Of a DNA stretch of 64,000 nucleotides, positions 43,012-52,260 are shown one piece after another. The stretch's first letter is position 1. Each line of letters begins with the position of its first letter. Origin of the DNA: Rhodobacter sp. (GTDB lineage: Bacteria; Pseudomonadota; Alphaproteobacteria; Rhodobacterales; Rhodobacteraceae); NCBI GenBank assembly GCA_020250125.1, contig JADCEL010000061.1:32325-96324 (forward strand), read 5' to 3'. The translations under genes were made by a program, and so were the position numbers. Below the pieces are notes generated by a model, which saw nothing but the letters and a program-made list of their open reading frames with translations, was not told the origin of the DNA and did no database searches.

Positions 43012-44019
43012 TCAGCCGTCGAAGTTGATCTCTTCCATGATTTTCAGCGCCACGGGGCGTTGGGCCGCGATCTCGGTCAGGGGCAGCGAATCGGGCGTGA
43101 ACGGCCCCCAGCTTGCCACCAGCGCCGAAACCGGCACCCCCGGCTTTACGGGAAATTCGTGGTTGGTTCCGGCATAGATCCTCTGCGCCTCGTCCGAGGA
43201 CAGGAATTCCATCAGTTTCAGCGCTGCGTCACGGTTCGGGGCGGCCCTGGTCATGGCCACGCCCGAGATGTTCATATGCGTGCCACCCTCTGCGAAGGCC
43301 GGAAAGACGATGCGCACGGCATTGGCCCATTCGGCCTGTTCCGGATCGGCCAGCATCTGCCCCATGTAATAGGTGTTTCCCAGCGCGATGTCGCATTCAC
43401 CTGCCCAGATCGCCTTGACCTGATCGCGGTCGCCACCGGCGGGCTTGCGTGCCAGATTGGCCCGGAGCCCTTCGGCCCAGGCCTTGGCCGCAGGCGCGCC
43501 GTCATGGGCGATGATGGCACCCAGCAGCGCCAGGTTGTAGTCATGCGTGCCTGACCGGCTGCAGATGCGCCCCTTCCATTTCGGGTCGGCCAGATCCTCA
43601 TAGGTGGTGACCTCGCCCTCGGCCACGCGGTCTTTGGAGGCATAGATGATGCGGGCACGGCTGGTCAGGCCGAACCACTGGTTGCCGGGGTCACGGTACT
43701 GGGCGGGGATGTTGGCCTGCAACACGGGCGAGTCTACAGGCTGGGTCACTCCCGCGTTCACCACCTCTGCCAGGCGCGCGATGTCCACGGTCAGGACCAG
43801 ATCGGCGGGCGACCGGTTGCCTTCAGCCACAAGCCGCTCGACCATGCCCTTGTCGACAAAGGCGATGTTCACCGTGATCCCCGACGCGGCGGTGAAGGCA
43901 TCGATCAGGGGCTGGATCAGTTCCGGCTGGCGGTGGGAATAGACATTCACCTCCTGCGCCAGGGCGGGAACCACAGCGCTGGACAGCGCAAGGGCAAGGG
44001 CGGAAAGACGGGCCTTCAT
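43012..44019 (-). CDS. Periplasmic iron(III)-binding protein of an ABC importer (FbpA/FutA-like)
   Basis: This 335-residue protein has a signal peptide (MKARLSALALALSSAVVPALA) and begins its mature chain QEVNVYSHRQPELIQPLIDA, the typical start of iron-binding ABC proteins. The tyrosine pair in LGNTYYMGQMLADPEQ is the conserved ferric-ion ligand set. No permease or ATPase gene is adjacent, so it is an orphan binding protein that must use components elsewhere. The start is preceded by AAAGGA, and an inverted repeat spans the leader, consistent with metal regulation but not proof. Confidence 0.9.
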   Translation of the reverse strand: MKARLSALALALSSAVVPALAQEVNVYSHRQPELIQPLIDAFTAASGITVNIAFVDKGMVERLVAEGNRSPADLVLTVDIARLAEVVNAGVTQPVDSPVLQANIPAQYRDPGNQWFGLTSRARIIYASKDRVAEGEVTTYEDLADPKWKGRICSRSGTHDYNLALLGAIIAHDGAPAAKAWAEGLRANLARKPAGGDRDQVKAIWAGECDIALGNTYYMGQMLADPEQAEWANAVRIVFPAFAEGGTHMNISGVAMTRAAPNRDAALKLMEFLSSDEAQRIYAGTNHEFPVKPGVPVSALVASWGPFTPDSLPLTEIAAQRPVALKIMEEINFDG

Positions 44020-44021
44020 TG

Positions 44022-44062
44022 TTGAGTCCTTTTGTCGGCAATTATGCCTTCCATAGACTCAA
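44022..44062 (-). promoter_or_regulatory. Inverted repeat and -10-like element before the iron-binding protein gene
   Basis: TTGAGTC at 44022-44028 and GACTCAA at 44056-44062 form perfect 7-bp arms 27 bases apart, just upstream of the start codon. Between them GGCAATTATGCC (44037-44048) contains CATAAT on the minus strand, a plausible -10. One arm overlaps the ribosome-binding region. It could be an operator or a leader stem; it does not match a classical Fur or RirA site. Confidence 0.35.
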
Positions 44063-44103
44063 TCCTGCCCGGCCCGTCAATAGGTGACTGAAGTTGTCAG
44101 GAA

Positions 44104-44943
44104 CTATTTCCGTGCAGCCTTGTCCTCGGCCCTGGCGCGGTCCCACAGCGCGTCCATTTCCGCCAGCGTGCTGTCGGCGGGGTGGCGGCCATCCCCGGCA
44201 AGCCAGTCTTCGATCTTGCGGAACCGGCGTTCGAACTTGGCATTTGCCGCGCGCAGGGCTGCCTCTGGGTCCACCTCCCAGTGGCGGGCCAGATTGGCCA
44301 TGACAAACAGCAGATCGCCGAATTCTTCCTCGACCGCGGCGGCGCTTTGGGTGTTGCGTGCTTCGGTCAGTTCGCGGGTTTCCTCAAGCAGCTTGTCCAG
44401 AACCTCGTCCGTCGACGGCCAGTCAAAGCCGACGCGGGCTGCACGCCTTTGCAGTTTCACCGCGCGCGTCAGGCCGGGCAGGCCCAGGGCCACACCGTCC
44501 AGCACCCGTGCAGAGCCGCGCTCGGCCGCCTTGGCGCGGTCCCAGTCCGCCGTCTGCTGCCGGGCGGTCTTGTCGCGGCTGTCATCGCCGAAGACATGCG
44601 GATGACGCAGGATCATCTTGTCCGAGATTGCCGCCACGACCGCGTCAAAGTCGAACAGACCGGCCTCGTCCGCCAGTTGTGCGTGATAGACCGTCTGGAA
44701 CAGCAGGTCGCCCAGCTCACCGGGCAGCTCATCCCAGGCGGCCCGCGCGATGACATCGGCCACTTCATGCGCCTCTTCCACCGTATAGGGCGCGATGGTG
44801 GCAAAGGTCTGTTCAATATCCCAGGGACAGCCGCTGTCACGGTCGCGCAGGCGGCGCATGATTTCCAGCAATCGGGGCAGGCCGCCCGAAGGATCGGCAA
44901 TCAGCGCGGCACTGGCCGCAGGGTCAAGGGGTGCGTGGGGCAT
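44104..44943 (-). CDS. mazG: Nucleoside triphosphate pyrophosphohydrolase MazG
   Basis: This 279-residue housekeeping enzyme hydrolyses NTPs and dNTPs to monophosphates. Two MazG domains are visible: the first with CPWDIEQTFATIAPYTVEEA, HEVADVI and ELGDLLFQTVYHAQLA, the second with VDWPSTDEVLDKLLEETREL-like sequence and EEFGDLLFVMANLARHW, both carrying the EExxE/ExxD metal sites. The duplicated layout matches E. coli MazG. It is transcribed alone, divergent from the M20 amidohydrolase gene. Confidence 0.93.
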   Translation of the reverse strand: MPHAPLDPAASAALIADPSGGLPRLLEIMRRLRDRDSGCPWDIEQTFATIAPYTVEEAHEVADVIARAAWDELPGELGDLLFQTVYHAQLADEAGLFDFDAVVAAISDKMILRHPHVFGDDSRDKTARQQTADWDRAKAAERGSARVLDGVALGLPGLTRAVKLQRRAARVGFDWPSTDEVLDKLLEETRELTEARNTQSAAAVEEEFGDLLFVMANLARHWEVDPEAALRAANAKFERRFRKIEDWLAGDGRHPADSTLAEMDALWDRARAEDKAARK

Positions 44944-45005
44944 TGCGGGCCTGCGGTTTTCCGGTCATGTCAGGGCATAGCCGAGACACCGGCCCGGAGT
45001 CCACA

Positions 45006-46169
45006 ATGCCCGTCCTGAACCGTATCGCCGATTATTCCGCAGACATGACGGCGTGGCGGCGCCATCTGCACCGTCACCCCGAACTGGCCTTCGACTGCCA
45101 CACAACGGCCGCCTTCATCGCCGACCGCCTGCGCGACTTTGGCGTCGACGAGATTCACGAAGGTATCGCCACGTCCGGAATCGTGGCGATCATCAACGGG
45201 CAGGGGCCGGGTCCCACCATCGGCCTGCGCGCCGACATGGATGCCCTGCCGATCGCAGAGATCACCGGTGCCGACCACAGTTCGGCCGTGCCCGGCAGGA
45301 TGCATGCCTGCGGTCATGACGGCCATGTGACGATGCTGCTGGGGGCTGCGAAATACCTGTGCGAAACGCGCCGCTTTGCCGGGCGCGTGGCCCTGTTGTT
45401 CCAGCCTGCCGAAGAAGATGGCGGCGGCGGCCAGATCATGGTGCAGGAAGGGGTGATGGACCGTTTCGATGTGGCGCAGGTTTACGGCATTCACAATGCG
45501 CCGAACCTGCCCTTCGGCACGTTCCTGACCACCCCGGGGCCCTATATGGCCGCCGTCGATACCGCTTATGTGTACGTCACCGGGCGCGGCGGGCACGGGG
45601 CAACGCCGCATGAAACGGTTGATCCGGTTGTGGCCATCGTCGGCATGGTCTCCGCCCTGCAGACGATCATCAGCCGCAACCTGCACACGCTGGACGATTT
45701 GGTGCTGTCGGTCACGCAGATTCACGCCGGATCAGCCTCGAACATCATCCCCGAGGAGGGCTGGTTCTGCGCCACGATCCGCACCTTTTCGCCGGAGGTG
45801 CGCGAAATGGTGCAGCGCCGGTTCTTCGGGATCGTCGAAGGGCACGCGGCGGCCTATGGGGTTGAGGTGCGCATCGATTACGACATCGGCTATCCCCCCA
45901 CCGTCAACCATCCGGCCCAGACCGGATTCGCTGCCGAAGTGGCGCGCGAAATTGCCGGGGCGGACGGGGTCGATGACCGCGCCGACCGCGAGATGGGGTC
46001 CGAGGATTTCGCCTATATGCTGGAAGCACGTCCGGGGGCCTATCTGTTCCTGGGGACCGGGCCGGGGGCCGGCCTGCATCACCCCGCCTTTGACTTCAAT
46101 GATGAGGCAGCCCCGATCGGGGCCAGCTTTTTCGCGCGGCTGGTGGAGCGTGCTCAGCCCCTGACCTGA
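45006..46169 (+). CDS. M20-family amidohydrolase (hippurate hydrolase-like)
   Basis: This 387-residue metallopeptidase-fold enzyme hydrolyses N-acyl amino acids or similar amides. Metal ligands appear in MHACGHDGHVTMLLG (Cys/His), FQPAEEDGGGG (Glu), YGIHNAPNLPFG (His) and MGSEDFAYMLE. The TGRGGHGATPHETVDP loop belongs to the dimerisation domain. Length is typical of the HipO/AbgB/IAA-amino-acid hydrolase group. ATG 45006 starts MPVLNRIADYSADMTAWRRH. Its end overlaps the 3' end of the minus-strand membrane protein gene by 16 bases. Substrate unassigned. Confidence 0.9.
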   Translation: MPVLNRIADYSADMTAWRRHLHRHPELAFDCHTTAAFIADRLRDFGVDEIHEGIATSGIVAIINGQGPGPTIGLRADMDALPIAEITGADHSSAVPGRMHACGHDGHVTMLLGAAKYLCETRRFAGRVALLFQPAEEDGGGGQIMVQEGVMDRFDVAQVYGIHNAPNLPFGTFLTTPGPYMAAVDTAYVYVTGRGGHGATPHETVDPVVAIVGMVSALQTIISRNLHTLDDLVLSVTQIHAGSASNIIPEEGWFCATIRTFSPEVREMVQRRFFGIVEGHAAAYGVEVRIDYDIGYPPTVNHPAQTGFAAEVAREIAGADGVDDRADREMGSEDFAYMLEARPGAYLFLGTGPGAGLHHPAFDFNDEAAPIGASFFARLVERAQPLT

Positions 46170-46549
46170 CCGCGCAACGCGGGAACCAGGGCAAACCCGA
46201 TCTGCCCGGCCAGCCCGACAAGGCCGGGCAGGGTGGCCATGGCGGCAAGCACCCCGTCCAGCGGGCGCCCGAGAAGGCCGGTCGCCACGATCAGTTCCAG
46301 CGCCATCAGACAGACAAAGGCCAGCCCACCCATCGCCAGCCGCTGCCCCCGGCCTGTCAGGGGCCAGCGCCGCAGGACCCGGCCGGCCACAAGCCAGGAC
46401 AGGCACAGCACAACCGGCACTTCCAGCGCCACGGCGGCAAGCTCGCCCAGACGCGGTGCCACCAGAAGCACCCGCAGCGTGCCCAGCGCGAAAGCCATGG
46501 CAAAGACGGCAGCAACATAGACAAGGGCGGGCAGGACGATGCGCGGCAT
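46154..46549 (-). CDS. Small four-span membrane protein, unknown
   Basis: This 131-residue protein has four hydrophobic segments: VLPALVYVAAVFAMAFALG, AAVALEVPVVLCLSWLVAG, MGGLAFVCLMALELIVATGL and a C-terminal LPGLVGLAGQIGFALVP. It has strong third-position GC and appears genuine, but I recognise no family. It overlaps the 3' end of the M20 gene by 16 bases, tail to tail, and is divergent from the aminotransferase pseudogene. No function is inferred. Confidence 0.65.
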   Translation of the reverse strand: MPRIVLPALVYVAAVFAMAFALGTLRVLLVAPRLGELAAVALEVPVVLCLSWLVAGRVLRRWPLTGRGQRLAMGGLAFVCLMALELIVATGLLGRPLDGVLAAMATLPGLVGLAGQIGFALVPALRGQVRG

Positions 46550-46624
46550 CGCAACCTCGCGGGGGCTGGCGCTGTTGGATCAAGTTGCTGCACTGGCCTG
46601 CCCGAAGCAACCGAAGAATGTCCG

Positions 46625-47652
46625 ATGACCGCCCCGAACCCTGCCGCCCGGTCAGCCTGGGAGACGGATCGCGCCCGCAGCCTGCATCCCTGGACCAGCT
46701 TTGGGCCATTCGGGGATCAGGGCGCGCTGGTGATCGCGCGCGGGCAAGGTGCCCCGCTGTGGGTTGCCAGGGGGCAAGGGTATTTCGGCGCGGTCGGCGG
46801 GCTGCGGTGTAGCAACATCGGCCCCGGCCGCCCGGAAATGGCGCAGGCGATTGCGGCGCAGGCCGAATGGCTGGCCTTTTCCAACACCTTCGTCGACCTG
46901 ACCAACGATCCCGCCGCCCGGCTTTCGGCCAGGCTGGCCAGCCTTGCCCCCTGTGATCTGAACCGCGTGCATTCCACCTCCGGCGGGTCCACCGCCATCG
47001 ATACGGCGGCGCGGATGGTGCAGCAGGATCAAGGCTGCTTGGGCCGCCCGGCCAGGATGGGCCTTGTTGCCCGCGATCACAGCCATCACGGCCCCACTTG
47101 CCTCTCGCAACGCATCGGCAAGCGCCCCGGCGACCGGGTGGAGCCGTTGCGCCAAAAGACCGACGGCATCTATCACCCCAGCCTGCCCGATCCCTGCCGC
47201 GCGCCCGACGGCATGGATGAGGCGGCCTTCTGCACCTGTCCGGGGCATCCCGTGGCCTGTGCCGCAGCCCTCAGGAACACCAAGATCATCAAAGGCGAAG
47301 ACCTGCCGGGCAATGCCGCCCGCGTCGGTGCCCGGTTCGGGCAGCGCCTGGCTGACCGGGAACCCCTGCCGAGTGCCGGCCCGGTGCGGGGCAGCAAGCT
47401 GATGATCTGCGTGGAAAACATCGGCAGCAAGGCCACGAAGGCGCGGCTGCCCGGCGATCTGGCTGTCGGCAAGCGGATTTCCGATGCCTGCACGGCGATG
47501 GGCCTGATGGTGCGCCCGATCCGGCACCTTAATGTGATGTCGCCCCCCTTGTAATCACCGAAGAGGACGTCGACTATGCCTTTGGGGTGCTGGGCCGGGC
47601 GATCATGCAGGTTGCCAACAGCTTCGTCGGGGATGGCATCAGGATCGGCTGA
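46625..47652 (+). pseudogene. Class III (omega) aminotransferase pseudogene
   Basis: The sequence matches class III aminotransferases at both ends. Near the start are HPWTSFGPFGDQGA, GLRCSNIGPGRPEMAQAIAA and STSGGSTAIDTAARMV; the end has LRNTKIIKGEDLPGNAARVG, DACTAMGLMVRPI and NVMSPPL. The whole middle, including the PLP-binding lysine region, is missing between about 47210 and 47230, and the usual 450-residue length is cut to about 340. A six-C run at 47542-47547 has lost one base, giving an early TAA at 47552-47554; reading past it in the other frame restores VITEEDVDYAFGVLGRAI and a TGA at 47650-47652 overlapping the speB start. Enzyme activity is therefore excluded. Confidence 0.85.
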
Positions 47653-48620
47653 TGGGACTGGAAGACGCGAAAAACGAAGTGGACAGCGCCTTTACCCGCA
47701 AGGGGCTGCGCGGCTATGCCTTTGAGAATGCCTTCGGCGGTGCCACAAGCTTCCTGCGGCGGACCTATACCAAGGATCTGACGGGTGTTGATCTGGCCGT
47801 CACCGGCGTGCCCTTCGATCAGGCCGTCACCCATCGCAGCGGAACCCGCTTTGGCCCCCGCGCCATCCGCGAGGCTTCGGCCCTGCTGCCCTTTGATCCG
47901 CCCTTCGGCTGGGGGTTTGATCCGCTGGAAGACATCGGCGTGATCGATTATGGCGATCTGGCCTTTGATTATGCCAGGGTCAGCGATTTTCCCGGTGCGC
48001 TGACGGCCCATATCCGCACCATTCTGGCAGCCGGGGCGGGGACGGTAACGCTGGGGGGGGATCACTACATCACCTATCCGATCCTGCGCGCCTATGCCGA
48101 AAAATACGGGCCGATGGGCGTGATCCATTTCGATGCCCATTCCGACCTTTGGCAGGATGACGATGACAGCCGCATCGACCATGGCACGATGATGTACAAG
48201 GCGGTGAAATCGGGCCTTGTCGATCCGAAACGGTCGGTCCAGATCGGCATCCGCACCCATACCGATGATTATCTTGGCGTGTCGGTGATTGATGCGCGCG
48301 AGGTGCATGAAAAGGGGGCTGCCGCCGCCGTGGCCAGGGCGCGGACCATCGTCGGTGACGGGCCGGTCTATCTGACCTTCGACATCGACACCCTGGACCC
48401 CGCCTTTGCGCCGGGCACCGGCACGCCGGTCTGGGGCGGGCTGGCCAGCTGGCAGGCGGCGGCGATGCTGCGCGATCTGGCCGGCATCCATATGGTGGGC
48501 GGCGATATCGTCGAGGTGTCGCCCCCCTATGACACGGCCGGGGCCACTGCCGTTGCAGGGGCGCATGTGGCCTATGACCTGATCGCGCTGTTCGCCTGGG
48601 CAAAGGCACGGCGCACATGA
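47652..48620 (+). CDS. speB: Agmatinase
   Basis: This 322-residue ureohydrolase converts agmatine to putrescine and urea, or acts on a related guanidino compound. All metal motifs are intact: LGGDHYITYPI, IHFDAHSDLWQDD, TFDIDTLDPAFAPGTGTPV and VGGDIVEVSPPYD. It starts ATG 47652, overlapping the last base of the aminotransferase pseudogene stop (TGATG), so translation was probably coupled to that gene and now must rely on its own initiation. The aminotransferase next door once probably used a product of the same pathway. Paralogous arginase-family enzymes cannot be fully excluded. Confidence 0.92.
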   Translation: MGLEDAKNEVDSAFTRKGLRGYAFENAFGGATSFLRRTYTKDLTGVDLAVTGVPFDQAVTHRSGTRFGPRAIREASALLPFDPPFGWGFDPLEDIGVIDYGDLAFDYARVSDFPGALTAHIRTILAAGAGTVTLGGDHYITYPILRAYAEKYGPMGVIHFDAHSDLWQDDDDSRIDHGTMMYKAVKSGLVDPKRSVQIGIRTHTDDYLGVSVIDAREVHEKGAAAAVARARTIVGDGPVYLTFDIDTLDPAFAPGTGTPVWGGLASWQAAAMLRDLAGIHMVGGDIVEVSPPYDTAGATAVAGAHVAYDLIALFAWAKARRT

Positions 48621-48636
48621 AGAAAGGACAACGCGC

Positions 48637-49089
48637 ATGAAGAAGCTGGCGAAGCTGGTCCTTGGCCTTGGCGTTCTGGCGCTGCTCGGGTACAGTGCCT
48701 GGGTGCGGCTGGTGCCGTCAGACCCGGCGGTCTGGCATGTTGACCCCGCAACGGTGACGGATCGCGGGGCGGAGAACAGCTATCTTCTGGCCGCAGGCGG
48801 AGACGCCGAACCGCTCGAGGTGCCCCTGCCGCCGGATCAGGCTGCGGCCCGGCTGGATGCCGTCGCCCTGGCCACACCACGCACCACCCGGCTGGCGGGG
48901 CAGGGTGATTTCGTCACCTATCTGACCCGCTCTGCCGCCATGGGCTTTCCTGACTATACTTCGGTTCGCATCCTGCCCACCGCGACCGGGTCACAGGTGC
49001 TGATCTTTGCCCGGTCCCGCTTCGGGGAAAGCGATTTCGGTGTGAACCGCGCCCGGGTCGAGGACTGGGTTGCGCGCCTGACACGCTGA
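48637..49089 (+). CDS. DUF1499-family protein
   Basis: This 150-residue protein has an N-terminal hydrophobic anchor (LAKLVLGLGVLALLGYSAWV) and a small periplasmic domain with VPSDPAVWHVDP, LVYLT-like strand TYLTRSAAMGFPDYTSVRIL and RSRFGESDFGVNRARVEDW, the DUF1499 pattern. Function is unknown. It follows speB by 16 bases and has AAAGGA before its ATG, so it is co-transcribed. Its stop lies inside an 18-base tandem duplication. Confidence 0.8.
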   Translation: MKKLAKLVLGLGVLALLGYSAWVRLVPSDPAVWHVDPATVTDRGAENSYLLAAGGDAEPLEVPLPPDQAAARLDAVALATPRTTRLAGQGDFVTYLTRSAAMGFPDYTSVRILPTATGSQVLIFARSRFGESDFGVNRARVEDWVARLTR

Positions 49090-49112
49090 TTTAACCTGAC
49101 CCGCTGATTTAA
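49077..49112. repeat. 18-bp tandem duplication over the DUF1499 stop codon
   Basis: CCTGACACGCTGATTTAA (49077-49094) and CCTGACCCGCTGATTTAA (49095-49112) are head-to-tail copies differing at one base. The first copy encodes the last residues and the TGA stop; the second lies just after it. It is a recent local duplication with no effect on the reading frame. Confidence 0.9.
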
Positions 49113-49181
49113 GATGTGGCGGTGGCACGGGCTTTGCCGGTATATTTGGTTGCGCGGGGATAACCGGTTGCGGATGCATCA

Positions 49182-50072
49182 ATGACCGATCAGCAGACCA
49201 AGGATCAATTCCTGTACGCCGGTCGGGCCGACAGGGGGTCACCCCTGCTTTATGTTTTCGGGGCGGCGGCCGCCGTCGCCGCGTTGTTTGCCGGGCTGGC
49301 GCTTATTGATATGTTGCCTGCAGCGGTGTTCGATGCCTGGCCGGGGCTGCACCTTTTCGGCTATCTTTTTCCTGTCGCCACGATCCTGATCGCCACGCGG
49401 CTGCTGCATGGAAGGCCGATGCGCAGTGTTCTGGGGCCTTGGCCCAAGGGGCGCCAGATGATTCTGGCCGTGCTGGCCGGACTTGCCGCACATGGCCTGA
49501 TCACCGTTCTGGCCAGCGGCGGCGAAGCCAGGCCGGGGGCGATCTTCACCGATCCGGTCGTCGCGCGCCTTGCCCTGTTCCTGTTCGCGGCCTATGGGGC
49601 CCAGGTTCTGGCGGAAGAGGTGCTGTCGCGCGGCTACATGCTGCAGGGCGCGGCGCGGGTCTGGGTCCGCCCGGTGGTTGCCGTGGCCGTTTCGGCAGTG
49701 CTGTTCGGTTTGCTGCACGTTCCCGGCTACTTTCTTGATGGGAACGCGGCGGAACATGGCTGGCTGTGGAAGCTGGTGTTTCACTTGCCCTCGGCGATTG
49801 TGATCGGCGGCATCTTTGGCGTCTGGGCGGTGCTCGGCGGCAATATCTGGCTTCCGACACTGGGCCACTTGATGGTCAACGCAGGCTTTCTTCTCATCAA
49901 TTATGGCCCGCAGGCCGAAAATGCCGATGGTACCTTTCAGGTTGTGATCCTTGTCTTGCGGCCCCTGTCGGACATTGTGGTTTTCGGGCTGTTCACCCTG
50001 ATCATGTTCCCGCCCCGCCGCCAGGTCTGGTCCCCCCTTATTGGCCAGCGCCCCGCCGAAAGCGCCGCCTGA
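49182..50072 (+). CDS. CPBP-family intramembrane protease homologue
   Basis: This 296-residue membrane protein has about eight hydrophobic segments. The CPBP (CAAX protease/bacteriocin-processing, Abi) motifs are present: AEEVLSRGYML with Glu145-Glu146 and Arg150, FGLLHVPGYF with a histidine, and LGHLMVNAGFLLINYG. These residues form a metalloprotease-type active site in the family. Substrate is unknown; in bacteria such proteins include bacteriocin immunity and processing functions, but no bacteriocin gene is nearby. It is a stand-alone gene before prfA. Confidence 0.87.
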   Translation: MTDQQTKDQFLYAGRADRGSPLLYVFGAAAAVAALFAGLALIDMLPAAVFDAWPGLHLFGYLFPVATILIATRLLHGRPMRSVLGPWPKGRQMILAVLAGLAAHGLITVLASGGEARPGAIFTDPVVARLALFLFAAYGAQVLAEEVLSRGYMLQGAARVWVRPVVAVAVSAVLFGLLHVPGYFLDGNAAEHGWLWKLVFHLPSAIVIGGIFGVWAVLGGNIWLPTLGHLMVNAGFLLINYGPQAENADGTFQVVILVLRPLSDIVVFGLFTLIMFPPRRQVWSPLIGQRPAESAA

Positions 50073-50117
50073 CCCACCCCCTTGACCGGCCCCGGCGCAT
50101 GGGCCACACCGCGCGGC

Positions 50118-51173
50118 ATGGTTTTGCTGGACAAACTCGCCCGGATCACGCAGCGCTTCGAGTATCTCGAGGCAAGGCTTTCGGCCGGTGCCCCCCCGAC
50201 CGAGATTGCGGCACTCAGCCGCGAATACAGCGATCTCAGGCCCGTGGTCGCGCAAATCAGCGCCTATCGCCATGCGCTGGCGGACCTGGCTGGGTGCGAG
50301 GCGCTGCTGGCCGATCCCGACATGCGCAGCCTGGCTGAAGACGAGTTGCCAAAGCTCAAGGCGCGCATCCCCGGGATGGAACAGGCGTTGCGCCTTGCCC
50401 TGTTGCCCAAGGATGCCGCCGATTCACGGCCCGCGATCCTGGAAATCCGCCCCGGCACGGGCGGCGAAGAGGCGGCCCTGTTTGCCGCCGATCTGTTGCG
50501 GATGTACCAGCGCCATGCCGAACAGCAGGGCTGGCAGTTCGACATTCTGGACCTGCAGGAAAGTGATCTGGGCGGCATCCGCGATGTGACGGCCCATGTC
50601 CGGGGCGACGGTGTCTTTGCGCGCCTGAAGTACGAATCGGGCGTTCACCGGGTGCAGCGCGTGCCCGAAACCGAAGCCCAGGGGCGCATCCACACCTCTG
50701 CCGCCACCGTGGCCGTTCTGCCCGAGCCGGAAGAGATCGACGTGGATATTCCCGCCGAAGACATCCGCATCGACACCATGCGCGCATCGGGGGCCGGCGG
50801 GCAGCATGTCAACACCACGGATTCGGCCGTTCGCATCACGCATTTGCCCACCGGCATCGTCGTGACGTCGTCGGAAAAATCGCAGCACCGCAACCGCGAA
50901 ATTGCGATGCAGGTGCTGCGCGCGCGCCTGTTCGATCTGGAACGCGCCCGCATCGACAGTGCCCGTGCTGCGGATCGCAAATCCCAGGTCGGCTCGGGCG
51001 ACCGCAGCGAACGCATCCGCACCTATAACTTTCCGCAAGGCCGGATGACAGACCACCGCATCAACCTGACGCTGTATTCCCTGACGCAGATCATGGCCGG
51101 CGATCTGACCGAAGTCATCGATGCCCTGACCGCCCATGACCAGGCATCGAAACTGGCCGGGATGGAGGCATGA
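50118..51173 (+). CDS. prfA: Peptide chain release factor 1
   Basis: This 351-residue factor recognises UAA and UAG stop codons and triggers peptide release. The catalytic GGQ is in [20 protein letters not shown], and the RF1 codon-recognition area lies in the [26 protein letters not shown] region upstream. The C-terminus has [20 protein letters not shown]. The start at ATG 50118 gives [20 protein letters not shown]. Its stop overlaps the prmC start by ATGA, so the methyltransferase that modifies the GGQ glutamine is co-translated. Confidence 0.96.
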   Translation: MVLLDKLARITQRFEYLEARLSAGAPPTEIAALSREYSDLRPVVAQISAYRHALADLAGCEALLADPDMRSLAEDELPKLKARIPGMEQALRLALLPKDAADSRPAILEIRPGTGGEEAALFAADLLRMYQRHAEQQGWQFDILDLQESDLGGIRDVTAHVRGDGVFARLKYESGVHRVQRVPETEAQGRIHTSAATVAVLPEPEEIDVDIPAEDIRIDTMRASGAGGQHVNTTDSAVRITHLPTGIVVTSSEKSQHRNREIAMQVLRARLFDLERARIDSARAADRKSQVGSGDRSERIRTYNFPQGRMTDHRINLTLYSLTQIMAGDLTEVIDALTAHDQASKLAGMEA

Positions 51174-52000
51174 CGGGTGCCGAGGCGCTGCGTGCCGCCC
51201 TGCCGCGCCTGCAGGCGGCGGGGGTGGAAGGGGCGGCGCGCGACCTGCGCCTGCTCTTGGCCTTTGCCACCGGTATCCCGCCAGACCGGCTGACCCCGGC
51301 GCTTGCCGATCCGATATCCGCCAGCGCCGCTGACCGCTTTGAGGCGGCCGTTCTGGCGCGGGTGTCGCGCCAGCCGGTCAGCCAGATCGTCGGGGGCCGG
51401 CTGTTCTGGGGGCGCTGGTTCAGCGTCACGCCCGATGTGCTGGACCCCCGCCCTGAAACCGAAACACTGATTGCCGCAGCGCTGGACGGGGAATTCAGCC
51501 GCGTGCTTGATCTGGGAACCGGATCGGGGGCGATCCTGATCACGCTTCTGGCCGAACGGGGCGCGGCCACCGGGACAGGTGTCGATCTGTCCGGCAAGGC
51601 CCTGTCCGTTGCCGCCGCCAATGCCGCAGCCCTGTCGGTGGCAGGGCGGGCGACCTTTGTTCAGTCGGACTGGCTCAGCACCGTCAGCGGCCGCTTTGAC
51701 CTTGTCGTGGCCAATCCGCCCTATATCGCCGAGGCCGAAATGCCCGGCCTTTCCCCGGAGGTGCGCCTGTGGGAACCCCGGCTTGCGCTGACGCCGGGGG
51801 GCGATGGTCTGGATGCCTGCCGCAGCATCCTGCGCGATGTCCGGTCTGTACTGCTGCCTTCGGGCCGTATTCTACTTGAAACCGGCGCAAGTCAGGGCGA
51901 TGCGGTTGCCGCCCTGTGCCAAAGTGCGGGATTGCAGGCTGTCACGGTGCTGCAGGATATGGATGGACGGGACCGCGTGGTTTCGGCTGTCGCGGCGTAA
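51170..52000 (+). CDS. prmC: Release factor glutamine methyltransferase
   Basis: This 276-residue SAM-dependent enzyme methylates the glutamine of the GGQ motif in release factors. It has the family N-terminal helical domain, motif [19 protein letters not shown], and the catalytic NPPY box in [17 protein letters not shown]. The C-terminal [19 protein letters not shown] is typical. It overlaps prfA by four bases, which fits its substrate. Confidence 0.95.
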   Translation: MTGAEALRAALPRLQAAGVEGAARDLRLLLAFATGIPPDRLTPALADPISASAADRFEAAVLARVSRQPVSQIVGGRLFWGRWFSVTPDVLDPRPETETLIAAALDGEFSRVLDLGTGSGAILITLLAERGAATGTGVDLSGKALSVAAANAAALSVAGRATFVQSDWLSTVSGRFDLVVANPPYIAEAEMPGLSPEVRLWEPRLALTPGGDGLDACRSILRDVRSVLLPSGRILLETGASQGDAVAALCQSAGLQAVTVLQDMDGRDRVVSAVAA

Positions 52001-52075
52001 CGGCGGGTTGTGAAGGAAAATCGCCACATCGGCGCCGAAAACGCTGTTTTTCCACACGGGTCCGGTGGAAACCCC

Positions 52076-52104
52076 TTGTCACACCGGCCGCCGCGTGTTT
52101 ATTC
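52076..52104 (+). promoter_or_regulatory. Candidate promoter before the DUF4167 gene
   Basis: TTGTCA at 52076-52081 is followed after 17 bases by TTATTC at 52099-52104, about 155 bases before the DUF4167 start. The -35 matches 5 of 6 consensus bases, the -10 is weak. The leader also has the small stem TTGCCC-CTGC-GGGCAA. Low confidence. Confidence 0.3.
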
Positions 52105-52260
52105 GGGCGCAGGGATGCGGGGCGTCGGTTTCTTGGCCGCCCCATGAATATGTCCTTCTCGCAAGCCTGACATCGGTCGACCTTGCCCCTGCGGGCAATG
52201 CGCACGACAGGACACAGGCGCTTCGGGCAATGCCAGACCCCATCCGGAACAACGGAAAAC

